Source: Sycobia sp. Sy_11 (lineage: Eukaryota; Arthropoda; Insecta; Hymenoptera; Epichrysomallidae). Taken from it: a stretch of DNA of 64,000 bases. This document shows, piece by piece, positions 32,614 to 45,995 of the stretch. The first letter of the stretch is position 1. Each line of letters begins with the position of its first letter. Below the pieces are notes generated by a model. That model did no database searches. It saw only the letters and a program-made list of their open reading frames with translations, and had not been told where the DNA came from. The translations under genes and the position numbers were made by a program. The stretch covers positions 248,001 through 312,000 of the forward strand of contig JACCIC010000137.1 of assembly GCA_018907035.1 (NCBI GenBank), in the 5' to 3' direction.

Positions 32614-35464
32614 AAAGTGCGAGATAGAGGGAGAAAAAACTATAAACATATTATACTACTAGAGTGACAATTGTGTATTTCGATATTATTCGTTAGTTAC
32701 GTCACGTAGCCGTGAGGCGGCCCTCTTGTCACTAGAACTATCTAATAAGTATAGAAATCTTCTCTCTCGCACCCTGTGTGAGAGGAAAAGATAGAGTCAG
32801 TGTATCATTTAATATAAATTATTAAATTTAATAAATATAAAGGAATAAGATTTGAATAAGATTTTACTAAATCATTTTTTCTACATTACTCATTTATATT
32901 TTTAATTAATAATTCTTCTATACCCCTGTATCTGGTAAATAACCAGTCGATAAATGTATTACAGCTTTACATCCTGGTAATGATTAATTGACGGGAGTAC
33001 TTACTTTGCGTTCTGCTACTTCTGAATACAAGCTACCAGTCAACAAATTAATTTTACTTCCAGATCATGACAATACATCAGTTAATCTATTAGTATTATA
33101 GTCAAACTAATGGATGTTCCTGAATTACAACGTTTCTCGATTATTTTTATGTATTCAACAAAAGAAATGATGATAAAATAGGAAGTTATTTTATCAACAA
33201 ACCTGAAATTATATATCATTATATATAATATATATTATATAAATACACATCGTCACTTCTGGATAAAAAGAGGATACCCAGTGTACGCTTCAAAAATGCG
33301 TTATTCGCAGAACTTTATTGTGCTTTAATTTCAGTTGGCACGACTCACTAAATATTCACGGTATATAAATTAAAATACGAAAATATACTATATACATATA
33401 TACGTATTAAATATGTACATTTATTGACAGGGATTGCGAACGCCGCATGCGTTCGCTATCACGCGTTCATAAGCTTTCGTTCTTTCTCTCTCGCTCTCTC
33501 CCTCTCTCCGATAGTTGCCCTTGTAAACTAAATATGCATATATCTATATCTAATTCTTTGTATAGTTATGTTACAGTCCGAAGATAATACCACCAACGAA
33601 GAGGTAAGTAAGGGAGAGAGTGGGATAGGGGAAGAGAGATTGACACCGCGTGCATATTAGTATCTTGTTCTTTCAAAGTATTTTTATGTTTTGTTTGTCA
33701 CACTTAAAATAATATACAATGCTGATTTATAAAAATCCTTATATGATACCATTTAAAATATACAATATTCGTAATAGTATTATAGCATAACGATATGAAA
33801 TTCTTACGTGTATAATAAATTTTGTTATAATATTTCATACATCTAATGCTATGTTGAGTCAAGCGCGCCCAACTACCAGACGTCGTCTGTTAGCTCTCCT
33901 GTACAACAGACATTTTCACTGATTCTACTTCCGGAAACACACGATATGATAGCTTTCGTCACTAAATATCTCTTCAAAATTACCATACTTAACTTTAGGA
34001 AATAATCATTACGCGGCTCATTTCTGAGTAGGATCTTCCATTCTTGGAAAGAGTTCTTAATAAAATAAATCTCATTACTCGTTTATCTCACATAAAATTT
34101 AATACTAAATAAGGTTGAAGTTCTGATGCTCAAAAGGCTCATTCGCAAAACGTACTTTAGTATTCCTTTTTAGTTCTTTGAAATGTTTACTTTATGCAAC
34201 TTATGATTTTTTCTATATTCAATGAACAATATAATATTATATGCACTTCAAGTAATTATTTAAAAAAAAAAAGAAAATAACTTTTACTATGTAGCGCAAA
34301 GTTATTTCGATAATTAATTACATTTTACTCAATTTTTGTCTCCTACAATGTTTATTTCTGTCTCATACAATTCATATTTCAATAAGAAATGGTGGTAGGG
34401 CTGTGTCATATGATCCGTACCTTGCGTAATCATACATTTGAAGGCTATTTATTCTGCTGACTTAATAAAAAAAGAAGAAAGCTTTATCATATACATCAAA
34501 TTGTATGTTAAGAATCAAAGAATAATTACATCTACTTTTTTCTTTTATTTTGGAAAAAAGAGGTCAAACTTTGTTATAAACAAAGAAAAAAACTGTAGTT
34601 TTTACTCATTCTTCAAATCTAAAGATTCAGAATTTTGTGTTTATCACATTTTATATTAACAAATATTTTTATCGGTCTTACAGTCTTTATAATATAACTA
34701 GAACACCCATCTCGGCTTCGCGCGAGATAATTCTTTTATAAGAATCTTTTTATATATTTCTTTTTTAAGAATCTTCTTTTTATAAGAATAACAATTCAAT
34801 AATATCTAAGTAAAAAGTACTCTATATATAAAAATCTATATTACTATAAATAATTGACCGTAATTTACCTATCGTCGCTTCTTTATATACAGTTAGTTTA
34901 TGTGAAAGTATTCACATTTCCAGGAATCGGAATAATGTGAATTTAATGTTAGAGTCTTTTAAATTGGACAATGTTTATCATTCCGTATTAAATGGATTGG
35001 TTTTAAACAATTTGTGTAGAAGGGGGAATTGAGATTTAATTTACTAAATTTGGTATTCGAGATAAGGTATATATAGATTAGAATATAAGGTTTAGTTTAG
35101 TCGCTGATGAGGAGCCGTAGCGAAAACGTTGGCCTTGATCTTCAATTAGGTATGGGTGTTGGGGACAGTCAGACTGCACTTTACTAACAAAATTTTTTTC
35201 AGCTAATATTTTATTTTCAGATTAGTCTGCGGGGGTGATTGTAAATAAGGACAGTCTGACTGTCATAATTTTTAATTTAATTTTTATTTTTGTTTTTATT
35301 ATTTTTGTGTATTGATGTATTAATGTTAATGTAGATATGTATTGATATTGTTACGTATTGTTTTCGATTGATTTAATTGGACTGTAAGACCAATGAAAAA
35401 ATATTTATTAATTTCTATATAAACAGTTAACAAAAGTACAATTAAATTACAGAATGTACTAATC
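32433..35464. other. AT-rich region with microsatellites and one possible microexon
   Basis: A TA run is at about 32570-32612. A 27-nt segment (33577-33603, nine open codons) is bounded by a TTACAG acceptor and a GAG|GTAAGT donor. A hammerhead-like core is at about 35102-35122. No gene is established. Confidence 0.3.
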
Positions 35465-36441
35465 ATTTTGAAAATTTACATACATATCATACAATATCGA
35501 ATATTGATTGTTAGTAATATCAATATTTAAATTTCCATACGGATAGTATTGAGAATTGAGAAAAAATTTAACATTACTGATATCACAATGGTCAAAGCGA
35601 CTGCAATTTGTATCTTTTTGTCCTTTTCTATTTGTTCGAAGTGCGAGAATAATGGATCGTGGCTTTTCCAGTCGATTAGCCGTTTTTACAGTCCAAACGT
35701 GCTTGGATGTAACGGGAAGGAGCGGATATTCATAGAGCTCCCAAGTACGAAAACTCATAGAGATCGGTTAATTTTTTTTGCAAGTGTCTTAGTAGTCGAT
35801 ACTTGTATTCATCGGAAACTATGACATATGGCATTAACCATTCGATCTTTGTAATTTCTATTTTGAAATTTTCATATAGTTGTGTATTATCAGTTGATCT
35901 CAGTGTTGCTGTTTGCACAACAGCGTTTAAATCGTTACGTGATCTGACAAGAACAAGTTCATGCTTTGCATTAATTATAATTTTACGGTAATCTTCAGTA
36001 AAACCGAAAATCATGTTGAGGGGAAGGCACACATCAAAATAGCCTAAAATATCGGCGATTGTATTAGACTCTTCTATATCAAGCCATCCTGCATTTCCTA
36101 TTATTATACTTTGATTCGGACTTAAAGAAAGCCAACCTTTCATAAGGCTCGTTATTCCAGTATTTTTGCACCTATCAATTTCTATTGCATTCAATTCATA
36201 TCGAATATCCTCAATTTAGTATTTTGCAACCTTGCACCATCATTTTTTGTAAGTTTACCGCATACAAGTAGTAGACTACGTGAAGGTAAAAGGGACAAGT
36301 CTTGATGTTGAATATATATATACGAATTTCATCGCTCGTATTAGAATTACTTGTTGTGTAAGGTTGATGAGCGTGAACCTCATAATGCACAATTGATTCA
36401 TCAAATGGGACAGGAGATTCTATACTTAGAACGTCTGCCAT
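35465..36441 (-). pseudogene. MCP: Major capsid protein, element 2 (broken, end missing)
   Basis: The start matches element 1 (FDESIVHYEVHAHQPYT). The middle is open (GWLSLSPNQSI, FTEDYRKIIINAKHEL) and the last piece is RTWELYEYPLLP to YDMYVNFQ. Frames change near 36205 and 35745, and similarity stops at about 35465, so the C-terminal 80 or so residues and the right TIR are gone. Confidence 0.8.
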
Positions 36442-36471
36442 TTCTTTGCATACGGTTGAAGAAAATACAAG

Positions 36472-36675
36472 TTATTTTCCACCAGGAGCGATAACTTTTA
36501 GACCTATAGTTTTTAGGAATTGAATGTTTTGAGGTGTAAGTTCCTTGACTGCTGGCTTATGATTCAGAACTGTCTCCTGACGAGAAAGACGATGTGACTT
36601 TAATTTTTTTTTCATACTTTGCTCAGGCGACTGACTTGTTTGAAAGTCGGAGGAAAACTGATAGTTTTCTGACAT
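36472..36675 (-). CDS. 67-aa conserved Polinton protein, element 2
   Basis: An intact frame in the same place as the 51-aa protein of element 1, next to the major capsid gene. The shared end is LTPQNIQFLKTIGLKV; the N-terminus is longer and Ser/Gln-rich with a basic MKKKLKSHRLSRQ stretch. Confidence 0.55.
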   Translation of the reverse strand: MSENYQFSSDFQTSQSPEQSMKKKLKSHRLSRQETVLNHKPAVKELTPQNIQFLKTIGLKVIAPGGK

Positions 36676-36725
36676 GACTGACTGTTAATATATCCAGGAG
36701 CGTTGTAAATAATTCTCATCGCTCT

Positions 36726-37185
36726 CTAAGCTACTTGTTTAACGTGTAATCTAATTGTTATAATCTCTCCTCGGAAACTCACAAGATCTCCATTTTGATC
36801 GATGATGCGTAATTCTATATGATCTATGCACTTGTCGACGACTGGAAGGTTAATAACATGTGAAGGTACTTCAATGATCTTATATCCTGGTGGCACTGCT
36901 GGAAAAAATTCATGAATTGTATGCACACGACGATCATTTATATACGCACCAGCTGTAATACTGCACTCTATTCTCAATGAATTTATCTTTAGAATAGTTA
37001 CTGCTAAATCAGAGTTGTGTCGAATACCTGCCTTCAAAATTCACTGTTGAAATCCCAAGAGTTTACCAAGTGAACCTTTAGGTTCAAAATTGATTTGATG
37101 ACTACACTCAATAACACTACGAAGTGTGCTGTTATTAGGCTTAAGACTTAATATTATACCTTTAGAAGTTAATCTATCGATTATC
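36726..37185 (-). pseudogene. Minor capsid protein, C-terminal part, element 2
   Basis: HEFFPAVPPGYKIIEVPSH and the following beta-rich end match element 1. The frame is broken at about 37038 and the first roughly 80 codons are lost at the junction near 37186. Confidence 0.75.
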
Positions 37186-38121
37186 ATCGAGAAAAAACAA
37201 TATTGCATCAACTGGAAAAGTCACGCAAAGCAATAAGACGTAAATATAAATTATTAAAATATGATCGAGCAAATATAGAACATACATTAGATGAAACCTT
37301 CAAACCAATTGTTACTCCTCTGAATAAACTCATTACGGTTGCAAAAGCATCTGATGTATCAAATATTAAAAAAGAAGAGAAGAACAATTTATCTACCTTT
37401 AATGAGAAAAAAAAAATTAAAGAGTCGTTGTCCGATGATGACGGTGGTAATTACGATACTAATGCTGATTTTAGTGATGATTACACGCTACAGAATGATC
37501 AAACCACTGATGAGATTAATACTTCTTTTGCATCAGCTAAGAGCGATATCGAGCAAGATGATAAAAATTTGAAAAATATTTAGTTATGGTGAATCTTAAT
37601 CGCCATACAATTCCAGATTTTGTGTATGGAGTACACAAGGAAAATAATGATTTTATGATTGGAAATTTACCGATAAATTTCACCAACAGCAATGTCATAG
37701 TCAATAATACACAATACCCCATCACTAATGGATTATTGGAACTATTACTTAGGAAATTACCAAATCTAAAACTTATTAACAATAACGATCGTCAAACTTA
37801 TCAGAAAATTCTCGAAGCATCGAATACTCATAAAAAAGATTATGATAACAATCAATGCGTGTAATGAAAAATAAAAAATTTTTAGAAATTATTTTACTGA
37901 TGTTTACGAAAAAAGGTGAAGGTATTTTACCCCGATTTAAAATTGTGCAAAAAATTATGCCATTAGACTATGTATACTGGGATAATTCGAATGAGTTAGT
38001 AAATCGATTGAGAGTATTGTTGGCTGAAAAATCTACGGGAAATCAAAGTCACAGGAATGAAATATACTCTATTGTGGAGGAGTTGCGCAAATCAAATTTA
38101 CTTATGATAGTCAATATGACA
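37186..38121 (+). pseudogene. Conserved two-part Polinton gene, element 2
   Basis: The first part (from EKTILHQLEKSRKAIRRKY) matches 13095-12793 without its first few codons; it ends with an acidic region at 37583. The second part (37586 on) has HTIPDFVYGVHKEN, TQYPITNGLLELLLR and YVYWDNSNELVNRL, matching 12783-12194. The two parts are in different frames and a further frame change lies at about 37860. The end runs into the deleted start of the fibre gene. Confidence 0.7.
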
Positions 38122-38410
38122 TCGAAAATAAACGGCTGCATAATCTTGCACCATCAGTTAAATTAATAGATGCAGTTGATTTGAATACATTGAGAACTCA
38201 TGTGTAAGAGGAAACATCAAACTTATTAAAACTTTTCAGCGAGGTAAATGAAAAAACCGATGTTTTACCAGCAACACCACCATCTATAGTAGAATTGGAA
38301 AAACGAATTGCTGATTCAAAGACTTCATTAAATTCGTAAAAATCGAAAATTAGGATTGAATTGATTTCTATCAATAACAAGATAAAACAGCTTATTGAGA
38401 TAGCAGGAAA
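38105..38410 (+). pseudogene. Fibre-like protein remnant, element 2
   Basis: YDIENKRLHNLAPS with the following DAVDLNTLR matches the core motif of the fibre-like gene at 11603-12160. The start and collagen-like part are deleted; stops are at about 38204 and 38338. Confidence 0.6.
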
Positions 38411-38415
38411 AACAC

Positions 38416-39362
38416 ATGTTGAAGTATTCAAAGAAAGAAAAAATGGAAATAGTGATGGAAATTCATATGCCTGCTCGTCGAAATTATATTCGACGACAAT
38501 GTGAACTACGTGATATAGATGAGACATGGCAAGCAGATCTTGTTGAAATGCAACCTTATGCTCAAGAAAATAAAGGATTCAAATGCATGATTACAGTTAT
38601 CGATAGCTTATCCAAATTTGCATGGGCTATACCCTTGAAACGAAAAAGTGGTAAAGACGTGACAGCGGCGTTTAATACTATCCTCGAGTGTGGACGTATA
38701 TCAAAAAATCTACATACAGATAGCGGCAAAGAATTTTACAATGCAGAGTTTCAAGAACTAATAAGAAAAAATAAAATTAATCTATACTCAACATATAGTA
38801 ATCTCAAAGCATCTATATGCGAACGTTTCAATCGTACTTTGAAAGAAAAAATGTGGATACAGTTTAGTCTCCGGAGAAATTATAAGTGGATTGATATTTT
38901 ACCGAATTTAATAACTTCTTATAATGCGACAAAGCATAGAACTATCGGAGTCAAGCCAAAAGACGTTACATCTGTAAATAAAGCAAAAATTTTAAGAATC
39001 TTACTTAGCAGAGCAAAAATAAGGGGTAAAAAATTAATAGATTTAAGGTTGGAGATAAAGTGAGAGTGAGTAAACTGAAGCAGAGTTTTGAGAAAGAATA
39101 TACACCTAACTGGTCTACAGAAGTATTCACTATTTATAGGGTTGCATAAAAGAATCCAATAACTTACCATTTAAAAGATTATAAAAATCAATCCATCGCT
39201 GGATCTTTCTATGAACAAGAGCTGTTACTTACGAAGTATCCAGATGTTTACCTCGTTGAAAAAATTCTCAAACGTCCAGGGGTTAAAGTTTTTCTCAAGT
39301 GGCTTGGATTTAATAGCTCTCATAATAGTTGGACTAATAAAGAGAGTGTACAACTAATGTGA
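38416..39362 (+). pseudogene. int: Integrase with chromodomain, element 2 (broken)
   Basis: All three catalytic residues are present: DETWQADLVEM, HTDSGKEFYN and ASICERFNRTLK. A long open frame runs to 39063, where a frame change occurs; a stop lies at about 39147. The chromodomain end is VYLVEKILKRPG, then FLKWLGFNSSHNSW. Confidence 0.85.
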
Positions 39363-39542
39363 TAACAAATTATAAAATCAGAATATGTAAAGTAATTTTG
39401 TATACAACGAAAATAAATAAACACAGCTATAGTTAAGATAAAAAATGTTGTTTAATTTATTTCACATTATACATATAGTTAGACTGTGATATATCTTACA
39501 CACAAATACGCACACACACATATATATATTTTTTTTCTTTGT

Positions 39543-39841
39543 TTATACTGTGATGAATTCAAAATTATCTTCACCCATAGATTTTATGAACAACTTTAAT
39601 TTATTTGCATATTCACACATATTATTGAAGAAGTTTTCGTCTTTGATTAACGCCTTCGAAATTCTATTCGATAAAAAACATTGAAATTCACTATCAATTT
39701 CGACTACTGATTTCCATCTAAATTTAGTGTTAACTTTTTTTATTTTTGTGATCATGTAATTTTGATTTTTTCTTAATTCGTCAATTTTTTTGTGGGTAGA
39801 AAACCACCTCGTGCTATATTATTAAACGTTTGCAAATCCAT
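39543..39841 (-). pseudogene. Small OB-fold-like protein, element 2 (one frame change)
   Basis: Homologue of 10227-10532. ATG 39841 gives MDLQTFNN, then a frame change near 39770 leads to KKVNTKFRWKSVVEIDSEF and the rest. An acceptor-like TTACAG is directly before the ATG, with a possible 58-nt intron 39842-39899 (donor GTACGT). Confidence 0.55.
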
Positions 39842-40030
39842 CTGTAAAATAATATAAATTATTTAATTTTTTATCTTAAAATTATTCAGTAATACGTACA
39901 AGTGAAATCGGCAGCCATTAGCTGCGCAATCAATTGAGTAGACGACTCAACACCAGGGAAGGACATTTCAGAACTATGTTCCATTATATATATATATATA
40001 TATGATTATCTTTGAACGAAATACTGCTTG

Positions 40031-43000
40031 CTAACAATTACAATCAAGAACTAAACATTGAATAACTGATCTCTCTCTACAGTTTCGTTTTTTTGGTCGT
40101 ACTTCCCTCTCCATAAGGTCTATATCCCCTCCATCTTCCCCCTCCATATCGATTGAGCTCGACCGCCGTTTATGTAAGCTCTCTCGCTCTTTGCTTCTCC
40201 TTTCTCTTCCGATTAATTCTGATGACCCTTGTAAAATCGAGCAGCTTGCATTGTCTCCAATCCATGTTATGACTTGTTTAGTCGAATGTTCTACCAAATG
40301 ACTACTGCCCTTGTCTCCTTGTATTCTCATTGCAACTTGTTCAGTTAATGGTTGTTGAGATATTTGTTCGTTTGCAATGTCATCTCTCATTTCTCTAGCG
40401 ACTCCTTCATTTAATGCACGTTCATGTTGACGTATGCTGTAGTGACCCCATGGTAGAGTATCTGTTGGTCCCGTTTCTATAAAACGCTTATCATCAAACG
40501 GATTTAAGGCTATTTTCTTTTGTTTTTCTGTATGGACAATATGAAGTCTCGATTGAATATTATATTGATCTCTATGGATAATGGCTCTTTCTTTCAAGCA
40601 ATGAACGTAATCTTCAAAAATAATTGTAGTTTTCACTATAGCACTTTTAACACCCTTGGCTTTCTTAATCTGTTCTTGTCCTTGAATCTTAATACTGTAC
40701 ATTTTACTCCGCAATCCAAAAAATTCTATTAAAATTTTACCATTACATTCATCCTTCATGAGTCGAACAATTTTCTTATTTTTTTGCGGTATTTTATAAG
40801 GATTATTCTGCGGATAATCTGATGTGTCGAATTCATGAATGTCCTCCCGCATCAAATCGTACATGTTAATGTGTTTTACTTCATATAGCAAACTATCAGT
40901 ATCTGTATATAATAATTTACAGTTACTACCCACTTTATTTTGCATGTATTCATAGTGAAATATATAAACTTTAGTTTTCGACAAATCTAATACAGACAGT
41001 CCAACATAAATAGATTTTCTGATTTTAACTTCAGTTCTTTGTAACTGTACAGCAAGGAAATTTTCATCAAAAATTAAACAATTATGAAAATTTGGACTTA
41101 ATAAAATTTGGACTTGCTATTAATGCTTCAGCACCATAACGTCCATGCCATTTATTGACTAACTTCACATCTACTCGTTTCCTTTCATTTTCCATCGTCT
41201 TTCCATAAATAGCATTATTTAAAAATTTGAAAAATAACTTTTCGAATTCATTTTTTGCTTGTTTTCTTTTCTCACTATTTAAATCAATATAGTCTTTAAG
41301 CCATGGTTTCTCATTAAATTTTAATACTCTATGTATCTTTTTTAAACATAAGCTATATTTAACTGCTTGTTGCAATGCTCTGTAGTGAATTATATAGCGT
41401 TTTTTATCATATAAAGTTGTTAACAGTTTCTTCATTTTATTTCCTGGTGCTGCAATATGTTCCGGGCACAATGGCAAATCTTTATGTAAATCATGAATAT
41501 TTTCTGGATATTCTAAATCGACCTCTAGAATATATGCAGTAGGAGATTCATCTGCTGTTTTCAGAAATTTGGATTCATTGTCTATATTTTATTCCCATTC
41601 AAAACCTCCTTAAGGAAGATATTGTGTCATTGCCTAACCATAAAGATTGTTGACATCATAATAGAGTAAAAATTTCTTTTCCTTCGTTTCATCAAACTCA
41701 CTATCTATATATTTATTATTCGCCTTTGAATAGCGGTTTGAGCATTGACTAATACCACCCCTGGTACCTCTTTCGATAAACATGAGCATGTCGATATCAG
41801 TAAGCAATTCTAATTTAATTTTTGTGTATTTTAGCATTGCACCCACAATAGACCCGGAGTAGTATAATAATGAGCAGGATCAAGGTGATATGCTTGAATG
41901 CAATTATCTCTAAAGTTTTCGAAGACATCTGCAAGGAGTAATACATCAGTTTTTAAATACAGATCGGAATATTTACCAAGTGTTTGAATATTAAAATCTT
42001 GCCATACCTGTTTAGCATGCTGATAACCTTTATCAGTAATAGTGGAATTGTTTAAATTACTGTAAAATGCATCTTTGGCTGGCAATTCCGTTTCTTGTAA
42101 TTTATCAAACGATGAAATATATTCATATGGGAAGACACCTTTTTGTTGAATTAATTGAATTTGCTCGTTTGATCGATAGTCCCTCTTAAAAGTATTTTCC
42201 AAAATACTATGCTCTTCTAAATATGACGCTAATTTATCAAGGAAGCAGGGCATACATCGAAACGAATCGATAAATCTAAAACTAATCTCCATTTCTTGTA
42301 TATATTTTAAGAATGCTATATATTTCTCATTATTTTCAGGGAGAACATATACACGTCCTTCAAAATTTGTTGCAAGTTCTTTAATGAATAAATGCGCATC
42401 ATACCCTTATAAATTATGAAATATAACAGGTATAACTTTGGAATCATTATAATTAAAACTACACGAGTTATGTGCAGGACCTCGGTATCTGAAATCGATA
42501 CATAAATTTTATAAAACTGCTCACATAAAACTCTAAAATATACTTACCGTCCTGTAAGATGACAGTGATCTTGAACTTTATTATCTGTACAATTAAAATT
42601 TTTTTCGCAAATATGACAGACTTTTGCTGTTTCATAGTTTAAAGTCTCCATGTCTGTCAGTCGATTTATTGGTTTTGCATTCCGGTATACTTCTGTTATT
42701 TTTACTGAAAATTCTTGCAATTGTTGTGTGAACCATTCAGCAGGCGATGGTCCTATTGCTTTATCTGTTTACCTGTAGCTTCGATATTCACACAGTGACT
42801 CATCGTAACTACATTTTATATAAACCCCAATGCTCGTTCGATTATGTTTTTGTTTTGCATACTTATGATCATCTATTTTTTGTAACATGCATTCAAAATC
42901 TGCATATATCACAAATAGTACACGTCCTTTGAATGAAAAGTTTTTAAATTCTAAAATATTATTCTTCTGTGTTGGTAATTTTATTTTGCAATGGTTTTTT

Positions 43001-44229
43001 TCTTGACAATCGATAATATGTAAGTTTAATTTTTCTTTAAATAGAAAATAATGTAAGCATGTGTCACACAGATGAAGTTTCCCATTACGTTTTGTGACTT
43101 GAGAACTTATCAAGCGCGATAAATTCTTAATCCACACATAAGGGTAACGAGCTGGGGGATTTTCGTTATTTACACTTTCTTCTTCAACAGTATAATCATC
43201 TTGTATAATTAGTAAATTCACATGCTTTTGCTTTTTTCTAGAAGTTATATAACACGGAGACACATCAAAGATATTTTTCTTCTTCTTTTTTAACATATAT
43301 AAATTAATGGGAATATTTTGATTGTATTGTTCAAATTTAAGTATATCTTTTGTCTTCATCGGGAAGGCAATATCCTTAAAATTAAGCATATGCTCATACT
43401 GCTTATATAAGGAAACCCGATTACTATTCACTTGAACTGGATATAAGCCAGTCAAAACTGCCCATTTAAAACATTGGTCATCGTTATTTTTTATATTAAC
43501 ACATGCATGTTTTTTTTCAATTACTTCAGGTAGTGCCATATACGAACTACGTTTTATTAGGTTAAATTTATAAATATTTATTGCTAAATTAATAATTGAA
43601 TGCAACGTCCAGCCAAAATCTCTCTCTTGAAACTCATCCGTATCACGCTGGATGGGTTTTTGGACATGCGTTGCATACCAATCTTTTAAATTTGTGGTCT
43701 CAAATATTTTCGCATTTTTTGTATTAAAATATTTGATTTCTATTCTCTGCTCTGAGTTTTTCGATCTAATATACTCAGCAGACAGAATCGTATTCATTTT
43801 AAGTGATGAATGATTTTGTAACGATATTTTTATCTGCTTCTCAACTAATTCAAATGCATCTTCTAAAAATGTACGAATATCTTGATGTTTGATATTCGTT
43901 ACAATTCCAGATTTTATGCAATTGTTAAAAGTGGATTGAATATCACTCCAAGTTACCTTTTTATCCTCCTTTTGCGATAAGTCGTCCCTTGTTTAGCATA
44001 ACAATCCAATTTGCAATAAACACTCTGAAAATGATTCAGAAGTAATACATCGAGGCTTCTCAGATGCAATTCTAGAATGAGTCATTAGATTTGTTATCGA
44101 TCTAACTACTGCAGACGCATAATCCATCCATCGAACAATATCCTCTCCGTCAGCCATTTGTCTAGATGCAAACAGACAGGATTCTTGAAGGCGTTGAATA
44201 GCATCCTGATAATGTTTGAGGAATGCCAT
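40031..44229 (-). pseudogene. polB: Protein-primed family B DNA polymerase, element 2 (broken)
   Basis: Read from 44229 downward: N-terminal region, long open piece 43797-42769 with DDQCFKWAVL and a C2H2-like finger (HLCDTCLHYF), Exo I (FVIYADFECML), HCHLTGR with intron, motif A (YYDVNNLYG at about 41640), [14 protein letters not shown], motif B region ([11 protein letters not shown]), and motif C (YTDTDSLLYEV at about 40900). The tail is basic and acidic mixed. Several frame changes and stops lie between the pieces. Confidence 0.9.
42489..42547 (-). other. Intron in the element 2 polymerase gene
   Basis: Donor ACG|GTAAGT and acceptor TTTCAG|AT bound a 59-nt intron, splitting HCHLTGR from YRGPAHNSC at the same codon as in element 1. 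Confidence 0.75.
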
Positions 44230-44872
44230 AATGCTTCACAACACTCAACAATTTTTTTCTTTATTTCCTTTTTCAAGAAAATATAATTAAAACAATGTAT
44301 ATTTTTAAAATAACTATTCCACTATAATTTAGTTTCTACTATAACGTTACTAGATAAATATCAGCCACAAAACAGATAATAACCAGTCACACAAATACGC
44401 ACATATAAGAAACGCGAAACTGGAAACACTTCAAGATTGAAATCTATACCGTCTATACTTGCTACTTCGTAATTGCGATAAAGTTAGAAAAGCTCGAATA
44501 GTTCAAGATTGAAAACTATACTGCCTAAATTCGCTGCATCAAACTGCTATATAGTTGGAAAAAGTTCAGAAAAAATCAATATCGGAAAACGTTGTGGGGA
44601 AATTTCTTTTGTTATGGGCACCCTTCCTATGGAAAATCAATATGTACAGCTGTTGTGATGAAAAATTTTACTTTAACAAGAAAGTAGATGATTGTTGCTT
44701 TAAAGAAAAAACATATAGCGATTATATAGTTTACAGAAAATCTAATTTCAAATTAATTTATATAATATATGAATTGCACATATGTATGTATTTAATTTAA
44801 AGTGAAATGGTGGGAGTATTTATATACCTATAAAAACAATAGTAAAACTAAAAGAAATCATTCTTAGTCATT
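44230..44872. other. Divergent region between polymerase and DxQGF gene, element 2
   Basis: No gene is seen. Two imperfect copies of a unit with ttcaagattgaaa and tatact lie at about 44430-44575. A TATAAAAA box at 44829-44836 lies about 40 bp before the next ATG and may drive the DxQGF gene. Confidence 0.45.
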
Positions 44873-45400
44873 ATGGAGTACATTGTAGACGTGCAAGGCT
44901 TCAAGAGCTGTTAGAATGAATTTATTTTGGAAGAAGTTGCAATAATTTCTCTTGAAGATGAAGCGCCAAGAGTTTATTTGTTTCAAGCACCGAAGAAATG
45001 GTGTAGCCTTTCTGAGAAAGAGAAGAGTGAGAATCGCTGGTTAGAACGTAATTATCACGGGTTACCATGGAGTTCAGGTGATATACCATATGAAGACATA
45101 GAAAAAACAATTAGTAATTATTTTAAAAATGCACGTACGATCTATGTAAAAGGTCTTCAAAAAAAAAAATACCTGCAAAAATTTTCGGACAATGTTAAAA
45201 ATATTGAAGACTTAAAATGTCCTCCATTATGGAAATTATAAGTTTGTGAATATAAGTACTTCACTCATCATACATTATGCTTTAAAGCAGTATGTGCAGT
45301 ACAGAATGCATATCTACGGAAATCTTGGATTCTCGAAAATCATCGTCCACCACCATCACAAGAAATTAATGAAACAGGATTATTTTCGATGTATAATTAA
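44873..45400 (+). pseudogene. DxQGF-family protein, element 2 (two stops)
   Basis: Homologue of 4623-5403, here without an intron. ATG 44873 opens EYIVDVQGFKS, a TAG follows at about 44912, then FILEEVAIISL, WLERNYHGLPW, SGDIPYEDIE, YVKGLQKKKYL, NIEDLKCPPL and, after a TAA at 45239-45241, a block ending CAVQNAYLRKSWI. The single frame stays in phase throughout, so only point stops break it. Confidence 0.75.
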
Positions 45401-45939
45401 TACAAGTAAAATTAAACTTGAGGCATTTCTAAATAAGAAAACGAAAAAACCTTTTATTGATATTGTATTGTTTTCGAAAATAGAGTTTTGTCTGAGGTGC
45501 CTGTCTTGTGTAGAGAAAGCTTCTTTCTCTATACCTGCATATAAAATAGAAGAAAGAAAGACAAAAAAAAAATTATTACAGAAACGTTCTCCAGCACTAC
45601 TCAAACTATTTCTAATCTATACGAGAGAGCTCCATCGATACGTATACCAACGCGATCGTCACAAGTGCTGAGGAAACGTAGAAGAATTATGAATGAAGAT
45701 GCGAGATAAACTGTTTGAGAAATTCACTTTAAAGCTCTCGAGAAAATTTGACCAAAGAATGAATCCTCAGTATTGACCAAGGAATTGTTGTAAAAAAAAT
45801 GTGTGTCATTTAAGATAAGCTAATGAAATTGAATTAATAAATTTGTAATTCTGAATTCAATAAATTAATTCTAAAAAAAAAATGGTGAATATTTTATTTA
45901 TTTCTTAGTATGGATCCTTTGAAAGAAATCTGCACGCTG

Positions 45940-45995
<56 letters not shown>

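Larger units (their letters stand above)
35465..45400 (-). mobile_element. Polinton element 2, inverted and truncated
   Basis: Gene order read from high to low coordinates is DxQGF gene, polymerase, small protein, integrase, fibre-like remnant, two-part gene, minor capsid (partial), 67-aa protein, major capsid. That is the order of element 1 turned round. No TIR is seen at either end. ATPase, PLA2 and protease genes are missing at a junction near 37186. Confidence 0.85.

Noticed and set aside
45588..45710. Frame with a basic end after an ATTACAG acceptor near element 2
   Set aside because: Wrong strand to be the RS-rich gene of element 1 and no donor partner found.
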